From assembly GCA_030704615.1 (NCBI GenBank), contig CM060734.1, positions 55,506,042 to 55,570,041 of the forward strand: a DNA stretch of 64,000 nucleotides. Direction: 5' to 3'. The notes beneath the pieces are model-generated. The model saw only the letters and a program-made list of their open reading frames with translations. It did no database searches and was not told the origin of the DNA. The position numbers and the translations under genes were made by a program. Positions 42,738 to 54,121 of the stretch are shown here, in pieces. The stretch comes from Takakia lepidozioides. Taxonomy: Eukaryota > Streptophyta > Takakiopsida > Takakiales > Takakiaceae. The first letter of the stretch is position 1; each line of letters begins with the position of its first letter.

Positions 42738-43714
42738 ATCAAACAATGTCACTGAAATGGTGCAGGAGAGAAACAACCCCCTTGATGTGCTTGAGTCCGC
42801 ATTGCCCCGACCACGTTTGGCACATAGAACGCACAGTGCAGGGTCTCGTGTGAAATGTACAGCGATCAGGGCAACTAATTTCGAGAAGTGCACTTCATCT
42901 ATATCCAGAGGTGGCGCCCGAACTCCTGCTCCGACTTTCACGGGTTTGATGCGTCCATACGGTCAACCAGAAGCCAAGAACCACAAGTTCTGGTTCTGCG
43001 CAGATGATTGTGTCAGATGTGTGCATGAACTGTGCGTCCTTCCGTAATGATGAAGCATCTCCTCCACCGTTTGGCCGTGAAGGTGGGAACACATCTCAGA
43101 TTTCAGGAGATTGAAATGTTGAGGAGGCAAGCTTTTTCCCTTGCGAGACAACCCAACTCCATGCATGTGCTTACTACTTCTGCGTCCGCCCAGGTCCCCC
43201 CGGCAATCCTAACTTGTGGCCAACCAAACGAGATGGAAAGCTCATTCGCGTTTCCCTCAACCGCTGAACACTCTTTGGCAAAGTGGAGTCCGCAAGAATG
43301 CTCCAAGCTCGTGGTTGGAAGCACCTGGAAGTGCCCGACCAGGATATGGTCGGGTATTCACAATCATCACTTCCACATCTGATGTTCATGACATGACCTA
43401 CGACATCACGGTTTCCAATTTCCCCAATTGCACATGTCCTGATTTTGTGAATATGCTATCAACCAGTTTGGGGCAAAAGAGGTAAATTCATACCCTGCAA
43501 ACATTTGTATTTCATATTTTTGAAGAGGATGGTTTGCGATCCCAAACGTGACAACTTCATTCACCAGGCCACTATGAGTTTCAACGAGGTCGATACTCTA
43601 TTGCAGCGGGATACAATATCAACTATGCAAGTGGTATGTGGAGACCATGATTTGAAATGTGTAATTCACATCAATTCGTCGGCGGGCAATGATATGGCCT
43701 CCAACTATACTGAG
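42738..43714 (+). pseudogene. MULE-type SWIM transposase, C-terminal part
   Basis: The host frame resumes (SNNVTEMVQERNNPLDVLES) and runs through a Cys/His-rich piece (KFWFCADDCVRC) to a frameshift near 43020-43045. Further frame changes occur up to about 43250. The SWIM zinc finger follows: NFPNCTCPDF in one frame (near 43425) and, after a one-base shift near 43483, IPCKHLYFIFLKRM in another. Together they supply the CxC…CxH ligands of a SWIM domain, which occurs near the C-terminus of MULE and FAR1 transposases. The final stretch ends with TGA at 43717. No terminal inverted repeat was recognised after it. Confidence 0.72.
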
Positions 43715-43717
43715 TGA

Positions 43718-44219
43718 GCTCTGAGTGACAACTTTTAAAAGCACATTTGTCATTGCACCCGTTCGAAGTCTACATGTCTTGTTGATGCACTACAATCATC
43801 TTTTGAAGATGATCCTAACTCTCATTGTTATTGAGGGAGGAGGAAGGTCTTCCCGTGGCAGCCTCTATGGCGCACACTTTGTGAGGATATTTTACGTCCT
43901 CGTAATTTGTAAAAGTGAAAAAAAGCATTTGTAATTGCACAAGTTGGATGTTACAATTGTAGGCCTCATGGTATCTTGAGTCTATTTAGGCACGATTCCT
44001 GGCATTAATTCCACGGTCATAGGACCATCCTCGCTTATAGGCGACGCATGTTAATGCGGATGTGGCAGATGACGGACAGTGCCACGTCATCATTTGTCGC
44101 CACATCAGCATGCTGAAATGACGCTCACGACACGTCACTCCTGCATCAGCGTACGCTCACGCCATTGCGTCGTTGCTCCGCCTTGGGGGTCTTCCCTCAT
44201 AAAAAAATTGCATCTAGCC
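43718..44219. other. Unassigned spacer
   Basis: No gene supported. A stretch at 44040-44165 is rich in TGACG/CGTCA and CACGTCA motifs, similar in composition to 210-270. Confidence 0.3.
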
Positions 44220-46300
44220 TCTCATAGGTTCCACATAGTTAGAGCCCTAAGACTAGCCCATACTGGGCAAATACAAAGAGTGTTGCCTGGCAGCAAATTC
44301 AGAAGGAGCAAAGAGGAGGGGGTAAGGGGTTGGGAATGACTCCCAGTTAGAGTAGAAATGCAGCAACCGCTGGCCATTACTCTAGCTGGAAGAAAACATT
44401 CCACGAGATAGTGCTCGATGGATTCAGGCTAGGCTAGACACTGATTGCAAATAGTGTTATTAAGCTGAGTCTTAACATGGACTGACAAAATTTTGTGCGC
44501 TATCTTCTATAAGAAGCCTGGATTTTGGCTGAGTCTCTCTTTTTCCAGATATCCGTCCACACGTAAGTCAAAAAACAGGTTGCGTTTGATGAGGCTGGGC
44601 TGAGAGGCCCCCATTTTCATTCCACCTGGCCAAGAAAGATGTAGCAGTTTTCATGAGAGTGTAACCCAATTGACTAAGTAGGCAAAGAAGGGGGAATTTC
44701 TTTTCATCTTTCAGCTCCATTCACCCGGGTCAAAACACAAAGCATCCAGAGGGTAGATAAAAACCAAATCAAAGAACAATGTATGCCCATTGCATCTCCA
44801 GCCTGGTGGAGGTGTTGGGTTGGCATTTCCTTTGTCATCCAACATCCTAAGGGAAACGGAAATTGCCTATGCATGTCCATAGAACCCCCTAAGCTGCAAG
44901 TTGCCCTTATAATCTGCATGAAACAATGCCCGAAGCCATGCTTCCCTCCACGGATAGAACCAAGAGGACCATTTTCCCACCATTGGTTGTGGAGACCGTC
45001 CAGGCAGGCAAAGTCCAGAGGGCTCTGTCTCTAAGCAAGGGAGGCATGTAATCTGGCCACAACTGCATCAATGAAGGCCAGGACCTGGCACGTCTAGGGC
45101 CTCCGAAACGAGAGACCTCCGCAGCAGCATAAATTTGATCATTCTCCCAAATACTGCCTAAATGTGTGAAACCAGATGTTCCCAAACCGCCCACTTAGGT
45201 GTTGCTGAAACAACATGGTGGAGTTCATATTGTTGTTCCCAAAAAGAGGTTGACGGTTAGGCCTCCGCAAAAATTCAGGGGAGGTCTTGGGTGAGAGAGC
45301 ACCTGGACGGACTACCAAGCCGCCAAATTGACTGCCAGGGGCGGGATCCTAGGTGTACATTTGCATTTCTGCCTTGCCACGATCCAACGCAAGGATTTGT
45401 GCCCATAAAGTGGATGATGTAGGCATTGCACCCATCAGGTAACGGCTGTATCAATTTGCTCTAGGGGCGTATGGCGATGAGTATAGCTCTCGGTATCCAT
45501 TGGCCACCAATGCCCTTAATTTGCGTTGTTGGGTCTAAAATCCCGAGACCTCCCTTGCGTTTTGATTGACAGAGCTGCTCCCAAGAGACAAGTGCTCGTC
45601 TGACAAGAGCTTGCGTTGTTGCACCCCCAATGAAAGTTTCGGATTAGAGCCTTAATCTCCTTCACCCATTGTTGTACTTGGGTCCCAAACAGTTGCTGAA
45701 AACCAACAGGAGCCAGTAGCATTGCGTGGCCACCAGTGCTTACCAGCAATGGATAACATTGACGAACTCCAATGGGCCAGAGATCTTTTTAACCTTGTAA
45801 GCACAGCCTGCATTAGCGCTGCTAAGACACGTTAAGTCCCAATTTGATGGCCTAAGGAGTGTGTTGTGACTGACCATCTTGAAGGCCATTTCAATCCAGG
45901 TCTTGCCCTCCAGGATTGCAATGCGAAGAGGATGGCTTGATTTTGTAATTGCGAGAGAGTAGTACCCATAGATTTTCCCTAGTTGATCCTTTAGACCAGA
46001 TCCGAGGCAGAATATTTGTAGGGCCTGCATCGTTGTATCAATGTGGCTTGGGTTGAGTTGTCCAACAACAGGATGTGTGTCATCGGCGTACATAGATAGT
46101 TTGACCATCTCCGGCAAAAAATGTAAGGAGATGGAGGCCCACGATGTCATGTCTTGCTTCAAAGAGATGCCCAAGAGAGTCGGCGCAATCAGAAAAAAAA
46201 AAAAAAAAAAAACAGGGTGCCAGGGGGCTACCCTTGCCTGACCGACCGAGAGATTGGAAAGGCATGGATATGACACCATTACCATGACCTTACTGGAAGC
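44220..46300 (-). pseudogene. L1-like LINE, 3' part (RT and zinc-binding RVT domain)
   Basis: On the minus strand, RT motif GSPLAPC (near 46210) is followed after a T-tract by ADSLGHLFEARHDI and the catalytic YADD (SMYADDTHPVVG near 46090). A broken C-terminal region continues (near 45540, GGLGILDP-like in another frame). Near the 3' end is the zinc-binding 'zf-RVT' pattern CNQCL…ESIEHYLVECFLPARV (near 44450-44360). Several stops and shifts occur, so it is inactive. The endonuclease and the N-terminal half of RT are missing; the element ends on the right close to the CACTA terminus at 46375. A run of about 20 A's (46191-46211) encodes a poly-Phe stretch inside RT. Confidence 0.8.
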
Positions 46301-46625
46301 CGACTGCCAGGCAAATGCTTAACCCAGACAAGAAATGACCATCCAGACTTGTGCTTCCAGAGCAGCTAGGAGCACACTACACAAAAAACCGGTTTTCCAA
46401 CACCACCCATAGTTCACACCTGGCACTTTGAACAACTCCTCTTACACCCTGTGAGAGGAGGCAAGGTGTGATCTGGACCATTGTAGGAAAACCCACATGG
46501 TGTTTACAAAAATTCACACTCGAATGACACCCATATGGTCAAAGGGTGTTGACCAAGATAATGCATATGGTGGGCAATTGACATGAGTGTGAAATGAGTC
46601 ATGGAGTGTGAGGTTAGTGTGAGAT

Positions 46626-47639
46626 GACCTACGGAATGTTGGGGCAAACTATATGGCGTGGCACATTGAACATCCAGGTGGAAGATAGATAGATGAAATG
46701 ACTTCCACCTCTATTCAACATGCCTTGGACGGACATAACACATAAACTTTTGTTTAGAGAATTTAAAAGTTCAAAAATGTTATTAGGGTTAGGGGTCTGC
46801 ATGTAGAGGGAGTGTGGGACTGTAGTTTTCTTTGCCGGCTCGTTTAGAATCTGAATGCCCACCAGTGTAGGCCATCATTTAAGTTGATGCCAAATGCATT
46901 TTCATCCAAACATCAAAGCTCTCAAAATAGACAACCTCAAGTAAAATGAGAAGGAGATCGGAGAGAACCGAAGGGCATAGAATTTCCTTCATATTGAACA
47001 CTGCCTGCAACTATTGGCTATAACTTGCCCTCTGTCCTGTCACATATAATCCCTTCGGGAACCAGCAATCCAAAAAGATGCACTGCTCATGCAGCTGACG
47101 ACAATATCGTTATGAGAATGTCACACTATAATCAACAATGTACAACAATTGCTTTGAGAAGCTATAGAATAAAAACTACCTCATGTCGTCTCAGAGATTG
47201 GTGAGCGCCAAAAATGTCAATCCCATTTTTGTCCAGTCAACCTTGACACGCAGTTCGGGACACGCAGCAGAGAGGGCGTAGGCGCATGTGCACAACAACC
47301 CTAGGCCCCTCACAATGAGACAGTCTGAAGCTGAGCTGAGCACGAATTTTCAATCTCTACTAGTCCAACCGTACTAGAGAAATATCCAGTGATCCTCAGA
47401 CAAGGCTTTCTTCACCACCTTACAAAAAATTGTTCCAATGACTACCTCCCTGTCCAAACATGTTGCTTGATGTCGAGAAGCTTGGACAAGTGCCTTGCTC
47501 TTTGTGACTGGCTCCCTTTTTGAGACACGCAGGGTTTTTTTTTTGCCGGGTGTACTTCACTCACAACCGTCTTTTTTACACTACGTCCGGGATATCAATG
47601 ATCGCCCAGCCTAAATTTTCCCCACCCTATCAAGCGCCA
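46626..47639. other. CACTA-internal non-coding region
   Basis: About 1 kb between the left subterminal repeats and the PPR-derived satellite with no supported gene. Confidence 0.35.
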
Positions 47640-47689
47640 GTGTTTTTAACTAGTGCTTTTCAACTCGTCTGCTGAGGGGCCCACTTTCT

Positions 47690-49440
47690 CCCCTCTACTG
47701 GTACATGTCAAAATCACTCCAAGAGCCATAGTGTTGGAAAACTCGCATTTTCGCATCCTTGATGCTCCCACATTGGCATACATGTCCACGAGGGCACTGT
47801 CAGAATCACAATCAGGTAAAATTCCAGCTTGACAATGAAACCATGGACCTGATCTTCCCTTTCCAGAGCTGGCAAGCTTGCCCTTGATGCTCCCACATTT
47901 GGCGTACATGTCCACGAGGGCATTGTTCAGAATCACATCAGGTACAATTCCAGCTTGGACATGATGAAACCATGGACCTCTTCCCTTTCCAGATGCTGCC
48001 AGGGCTTGCCCTTCATGCTGACACACTTTGGCATACATTCACGAGGGCATATTGTCCAGAATCACATCAGTATAATCCACCTTTGACAAATGAAACCATG
48101 GACCCTCCCTTTTCCAGAGCTGCCAGGCTTGCCCTTGATGCTCCCACATTTGGCATACCATGTCCAAGAGGGGATTGTCCAGAATCACAGTCAGGTACAA
48201 TTCTAGCTTTGACAATGAAACCATGGACCTGATCGGACCTTTCCAGAGCTGGCAGGCTTGCCATTGATGCTCCCCATGTTTGGCATACATGTCCACGAGG
48301 GCATTGTCCAGAAGCACAGTCAGGTACATTCAGATTTGACAATGACGCGATGGACTAATCGGAAAATTTTTCCAGAGCTGGCAGGCTTGCCATTGATGCT
48401 CCCATGTTTGGCATAATGTCCACGAGGGCATTGTCCAAAATCACCATCACGTACAATGCAAGCTTTGACAATGAAACCAATAGACCTGATCTTCCTTTCC
48501 AGAGCTGGCAGGCTTGCCCTTGATGCCCCACATTTGGCGTACATGTCCACGAGGGCATTGTCCAGAATCACAATCACGTATAATGCAAGCTTTGAACAAT
48601 GAAACCATAGACCTGATCTTCCCTTTCCCAGAGCTGGCAGGCTTGCCCTTGCATGCTCCCACACTTTGGCATACATGTCCACGAGGGGCATTGTCCAGAA
48701 TCACAATCACCTACAATGCAAGCTTTGACAATGAAACCACAGAACCTGATCTTCCATTTCCCAGAGCTGGCAGGCTTGCCCTTCATTTGCTCCCACATTT
48801 GGCATACATGTCCACAGGGCATTGTCCAGAATCACAATCAGGTTGAAAAATTCCAGCTTAGACAATGAAAACCAGGACTTGATCTTCCCTTTTCCAGAGC
48901 TGGCAGGCTTGCCCTTGATGCTCCACATTTGGTATCCCTAAAGCATGGACCTAATCTTCCCTTTCCAGAGCTGCCAGGCTTGCCCTTCATGCTAACAACA
49001 TTTGGCATACATGTCCAACGAGGGCATTGTCCAGAATCACAGCCAGGTACAATTCCAGCTTTGACAATGAAACCCATGGACCGATCTTCCCTTTTTCCAG
49101 AGCTCCCAGTCTTGCCCTTCATGCTGAAACATTTGGAATACATGTCCACGGGGGCGGGCATTGTCTCGAATCACATCAGGTATAATTCCAGCTTTTGACA
49201 ATGAAACCATGGACCTCTTCCTTTTCCAGAGCTGCCAAGCTTGCCCTTGATGCTCGCACATTTGGCATACTTGTTCCACGAGGGCACTGTCCAGAATCAC
49301 AATCAGGTAACATTCCAGCTTTGACAATGAAACCATGGACCTGATCAGAACCTTTTCCAGAGCTGGCAGGCTTGCCCTTGATGCTCCCACATTTGCATAC
49401 ATATCCACGAGGGATTGTCAAAAAAATCACATAGTAATTC
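47690..49440 (-). repeat. Satellite of about 125-bp units derived from a PPR motif (about 14 copies)
   Basis: Each unit has, on the plus strand, TTTGACAATGAAACCATGGA, CCAGAGCTGGCAGGCTTGCC, CTTGATGCTCCCACATTTGG, and CATACATGTCCACGAGGGCA then TTGTCCAGAATCACA. Units recur near 47780, 47908, 48030, 48160, 48288, 48415, 48540, 48676, 48805, 48930 (partial), 49010, 49138, 49270 and 49405. On the minus strand a single unit reads, across frames, as KGRQVHGFIVKAGIVPDV-like then ILDNALVDMYAKCGSIKG, the hallmark of plant PLS-type PPR genes. Indels break the frame in nearly every unit, so no long protein is made. Only part of a PPR motif was amplified, with the rest of the gene absent. Confidence 0.85.
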
Positions 49441-50065
49441 CAAAAATGGGCCCTCTTGGATGAATCTGGGCCCAACACTCTATCCTGCTCCTTCAGCTAT
49501 CCATGCCTCTCACAAATCATGCATACATCTTTGCTCTTGCTTGGTAGCAATTGACAATAAACAGCCTAATTTGTTCTAGGAAACACCCAACTCAACTTCT
49601 CACACAGTTCCTATGCTCAATTGCATCTGCTACTCTCTATAATCCCACATTGCATTCACCTTTTTGCCACAATTGGCCCACCATTGACTAGGGTCAGCAA
49701 AGTATGCAGGCCACACTCAATGACTGTTTAGGGTTCAATGTCACAAATGAAAGTGTGTTTTGTCAGAATTTTGCACCCCAACAGCTCAGTCACTCCCACC
49801 CATGCAAGGTACCATGCTGTATAAGTTTAAACCCTGGAAAAAATACATGCAATAGCAGGAAACCAACTCTAGACCATAGCCACAACTGGCCTGGTACCCC
49901 ATGTGGAGCTTGCCTCCGCCTTCTACCATTTTGCCCTGCCTTGCAAGTGCATTAAAGTTGGCAATGGCCACAATTCATCTGCCTCACTCAAGGAACACAA
50001 ACAGCAAGCTCAGTCATGATGTTATAAGGAATTTCAGGAGGCACCATGCCTACATAAGGTCTCCC
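49441..50065. other. CACTA-internal spacer
   Basis: No supported gene between the PPR-derived satellite and the transposase 3' end. Confidence 0.35.
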
Positions 50066-53000
50066 TCACCCAGTTGCCACTTCTGTATATCGTGAACCAC
50101 CGTTCGGGATCGAGGGTCCCTTGTGAAGGACCACCTTCCAGTTCCTCGTGAACTTTTTCATCCGACGAAAAAAAACTTGCTCCAACCTGACTAGGGAATG
50201 CCAGGGCTGCTCCATCCGAGGTAACATGCGACTGAAGTCAACCAAGAGAAAGCCATAATCATCTCGTTTCATGGTGGCGATTCCGGCCCACCATGTGTGA
50301 CCTCAACCCATCTACACAAGAACAGAATTGGGTGAAGAATTCCGTAATCCAGTTGAATTATTTCTGTTACAACACCCACATATTCCAATTGGGATAACAC
50401 TCGTTTGGACATACCTGCTCTATTTTCGCTTTCCTGATGGAATACTTGAGCAACTCCAGAATCAAATGTCACCCTATCTGTGGCGCCAATCCCATCACGT
50501 ATTGCTCGAAAGTGATTGCCGTAAGCATACATGGACTTGAAGCCTAAGGACTGTACTGCTGGTGGTATACATAAATGGCATATGTCCAAATCATAGGACT
50601 CACCTGAACTCACCTTGTGTTGGACAGCACCTTCAATCCATTCATGGAATGGAGCCAGTAAGCGCATATCTGTTGGGTATGGAATTTCTCCATTGTGGTG
50701 GTCTTGGTCTTGTCCACAAAGGAATGCTATTCTGAACTCAGTGCCGGATGCTTCTATGAGTGCCATCTCCTCTTCATAGGCCCTGTCCAAATGAGAATTG
50801 CAAATTAGGATTACAGCTTATACCATTGGCAAAAATGAAACACACAGGATATGATAAGCAACATACTTACTCAAGGAATGGTTTCATGCAATCTGTGTTG
50901 TGCAAAATATACTCGTGTGCACTGTCTCGTTCTTGAATGGTGAGGACTCGTACACTTCCCAATCCTTGAACCACCTCCCCACTAACTGAGTCTTCTTCAT
51001 TGGAGTCCCACACCCTTCGGCTTGTAGCATGAAATTCAGCCATATACTCAGTTAGAAACCCTAGGGCCTCATCCAAAGCATACCCTTCCGCCATGCTCCC
51101 TTCAGGTCACCTCATATTCCTTACATAGCCTTTTAATGTCTTCATATACCGTTCCATAGGATACATCCAACGGCTAGACACGGGACCACACACCTCCAAT
51201 TCGTCCACAAGGTGTACAAGCAAGTGAGTCATGATATCAAAAAATGACGGAGGGAATTCTTTCTCCAGCAGACACATAGTGATTGCAACATCTTCTTTTA
51301 AGGCCGGTAGCTCAGTTGGATTAATGATCTTTGCACACACTTTTCGGAAGACTCGAGAAAGCCTCATAATTGCCATCCGTGGACCCTTTCCCAATACCCC
51401 TCGAATGCAAAGAGGTAAAATCTGCTGCATCATTACATGGTAGTCATGGGTTTTCATTGTAGACAGTTTATTGTCAGCCACATGTTTCTGGAATGTGGCA
51501 GCATAACCTGTGGGGGCCTTTACTGCAGCCAATGTTTCCAAAAACAACACCTCTTCAGTAAGAACATATGGGGCCAAAGGCTTCACCAACTTGTTCGGGT
51601 GAGAGGGATGGGGTTTCAACCACAAGTGTTCACGAATGACATTGAGTTCCATATCCTTCCTAGATGTGGTTGTGTCCTTCTCCCCAAGAATGGTTCTCAG
51701 CACATTCTCACACAAATTTTTTCACAATGCATCACATCCAGTGTGTATCGCATGAGTAAGTCTTTCCAGTATGGCAATTGGTTCAAAACAGTGACCCGTT
51801 TCATGCCATGTTCCTTTGAAGGGTCATGTTTTCCCCCCTCAGCCCCTCCCATTGCGAGATACAACTCTCTGGTTTTAGCCCGGTCAAATTGCTCACTTGC
51901 AGTGACCACCATAGGAGCTGCTCTATATTCCACATGTCCATTAAAGTGGGACGAGTTATTCCTATAGGGATGAACAGCAGGCAAGTATCTCCTATGACCA
52001 AGATACAAAACTTTTTTGCATGCCTTCGAGTACCTGGAATCAACATTAGGGCCGCAAGCTGGGCAAGCCTTGTATCCCCCGTGTGTGCATCCTGCTAGCA
52101 ACCCATAAGCTGGAAAGTCGTGGATTGACCACATCAAGATGGCCCTCATGCGAAATGACTGTTGCCCCACTAGGCTACTTCCATCCAATGCCTCCACACC
52201 AACTTCCCACAACAATTTTAGCTCATCCACAAGGGGCTGCAGATAAACATCTGCATTGTCATTTCCCATAGATTGTGGTCCAGGAATCAATAAAGCCAAC
52301 ATCGTGAAAAATGGCTTAGTACACAGCCATGGTGGAAGATTATAGTTTACCAACATGACAGGCCAAGTTGACCATTTGTTTGATTTATCACTGTAAGGAT
52401 TGACACCATCCCATGCGAGACCCAATCGCAGATTTCTGGGGTCCGCTGCAAACTCAGGCCATTTTTGGTCAATGTGGGCCCAAGCCTTGCTGTCTGCTGG
52501 GTGCCTAACCAAGCCATCCAGACTTCGATTCTTAAAGTGCCATGACATTAACTCTGAGATGGATTTGGCTTTATACATTCGAAGCAGCCTTGGAATGATA
52601 GGGAAATGTCGAAGGACCTTACGAGGTACTGGTGTCTTCTTTCCCACCACATAACGACGTGCCTGACATTTTGGACAAACCTCCAAATTCTGAAGCTCCC
52701 TTCTGAACAACACACAGCCTTTCGGACATGCATGTATACTCTCGTAATGAAGCCCGAGTTCCATTATGAGTTGTTTTGCCTCATAGTGGGACTTTGGCAG
52801 GCAATTGTCTGCTGGCAACAGTTGTCTTCCTAACAATGTAAGGAGTTCATCGACAAAGGTGTTTGACACACCATGGGTTTGACAAGCATTTAACAGCAGT
52901 AAGGTAGCAGACAATCGAGAGGAAGAACTCCCTACATATAAAGCCCTGGATGCCTCGTGCTCAAAACGTAAGGCACTCGCTGCACCACGATCACCATCGC

Positions 53001-53253
53001 TCTTCAGTCCACCATCAGTCTGCTCTGGCACTCCATCTGTGTCCCATTGGCCCTGTGTTCCATCTCCCGGTTCCTCATGTGCATCACCAGTTTGCACCCC
53101 ATTATCTATAGTTGCGAATGTCTCCCGGAGCATTCTAAGCATGTCAAGATTATGATCCAAGGTATCAGGACCACCTGCAGGGCTGGTTTCCGTTCTAAAC
53201 CCCTCATGTTCGTCTCCAGAGTTTTCTTGCTTAGTACATATCAGACGCCACAT
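50066..53253 (-). pseudogene. TNP2-type CACTA transposase (lightly damaged)
   Basis: From ATG at 53253 the first 518 codons hold a Cys pair region (HACPKGCVLF…VCPKC) and the classic transposase_21 core (RAILMWSIHDFPAYGLLAGC then THGGYKACPACG, near 52120-52040; LDVMHCEK near 51740). A one-base loss in an A-run near 51722 shifts into the next frame, which carries the DUF4218-type segment (FFDIMTHLLVHLVDELE; GPVSSRWMYPMERYMKTLK). An in-frame TGA at 51107-51109 interrupts it, and the protein then continues MAEGYALDEALGFLTEYMAE. An intron (donor GA|GTAAGT near 50870; acceptor TTTGGACAG near 50788) leads to a DUF4216-type C-terminus (GVVTEIIQLDYG; LFLCRWVEV). A last frame change near 50270 precedes DYGFLLVDF. 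The order matches full TNP2 proteins of En/Spm CACTA elements. Confidence 0.9.
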
Positions 53254-53356
53254 GTCAATCCACTATAAGATGGGGAGTTTTTTCATTTGCAATAGTGGAT
53301 GTGGAACGTGCCATTTGTACAGGCACGTGGCAATAGGAAAACGGACATGTGTAGTG

Positions 53357-53888
53357 TGAAAAGAAGGGGCGTGAATCCCCTTCTGGTTAATCCTAAATCT
53401 GTACTCCTCCTACTCGTCCCTGTTGAAGTATCAGGGCAAAGGAAAGGAGCGTTCTCTTTTCTGTCCAACCATCGTCATGAGGCTATATGGGTTTTTCCCT
53501 CAGGTTCGTTCGTGATCAGAGTTTGCAGAATCCTCATCCACGCCGCAGCGGAAGAGAAGACATGGATGGGAGTCTTTGGTTTGTTCTTGCCCTCGGTTCT
53601 ACTTCTATGCAACAGCCTGGCCCTATGCTCACTGCGCCAACAGTGTTGGCGTGATCTTTTCTGTGATGCAAGCAGCCCAATGGCAGCGGTGAATACGACC
53701 CTTAATGTGAACCCCCCTTGAGCAGTGACATGTCGGAAATCCCTTTTTGTAATGGTGACACAGATTTAGAGGGAGACAGCTCAGATCTTCATAAACTGCA
53801 GGGGCACTGGTTTTCCTTCAGGATTCATGCTTTCTTCATCTCAATCTCCCCAAGTTGGCCATCCCCCCATCAACCCATTTTGCTGAGC

Positions 53889-53923
<35 letters not shown>

Positions 53924-54090
53924 CCTTTTCTCGTCTGTTTCTCTATCTCTGTCTATGTCTACAGGCTCCTTACTTCTTCACATACAGCCCATCTATCACG
54001 TAATGCTAATGCACACTCCGCCAGGCATCCAGTGCAGCCAACCTTGAAGTCATCCTTGGTCTCACAAGGCAAAACCATCCCTTTCATCAG

Positions 54091-54121
<31 letters not shown>

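Larger units (their letters stand above)
46375..53356 (-). mobile_element. Candidate CACTA (En/Spm) DNA transposon
   Basis: The left terminus reads CACTACACAAAAAACCGGTT then TTCC. The right terminus, as complement from 53356, reads CACTACACATGTCCGTTTTCC. They share CACTACACA and C(G)GTTTTCC, as expected for CACTA inverted repeats. Behind the left end (46375-46625) short GTGTGA/TCACAC motifs recur in both orientations, like subterminal transposase-binding repeats. The TNP2-type transposase starts about 100 bp inside the right end and runs leftwards. A 3-bp target duplication is not evident (GCA left, TGA right), so the exact ends, or later changes there, are uncertain. Confidence 0.6.

Noticed and set aside
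47690-49440. CRISPR-like or zinc-finger-type repeat array
   Set aside because: Units are contiguous, diverged and PPR-derived; there are no constant repeats with unique spacers, and this is plant DNA.
51298-51345. tRNA-like GCCGGTAGCTCAGTTGGATTA
   Set aside because: It lies inside the transposase coding sequence (read on the minus strand) and has no matching B box or acceptor stem.
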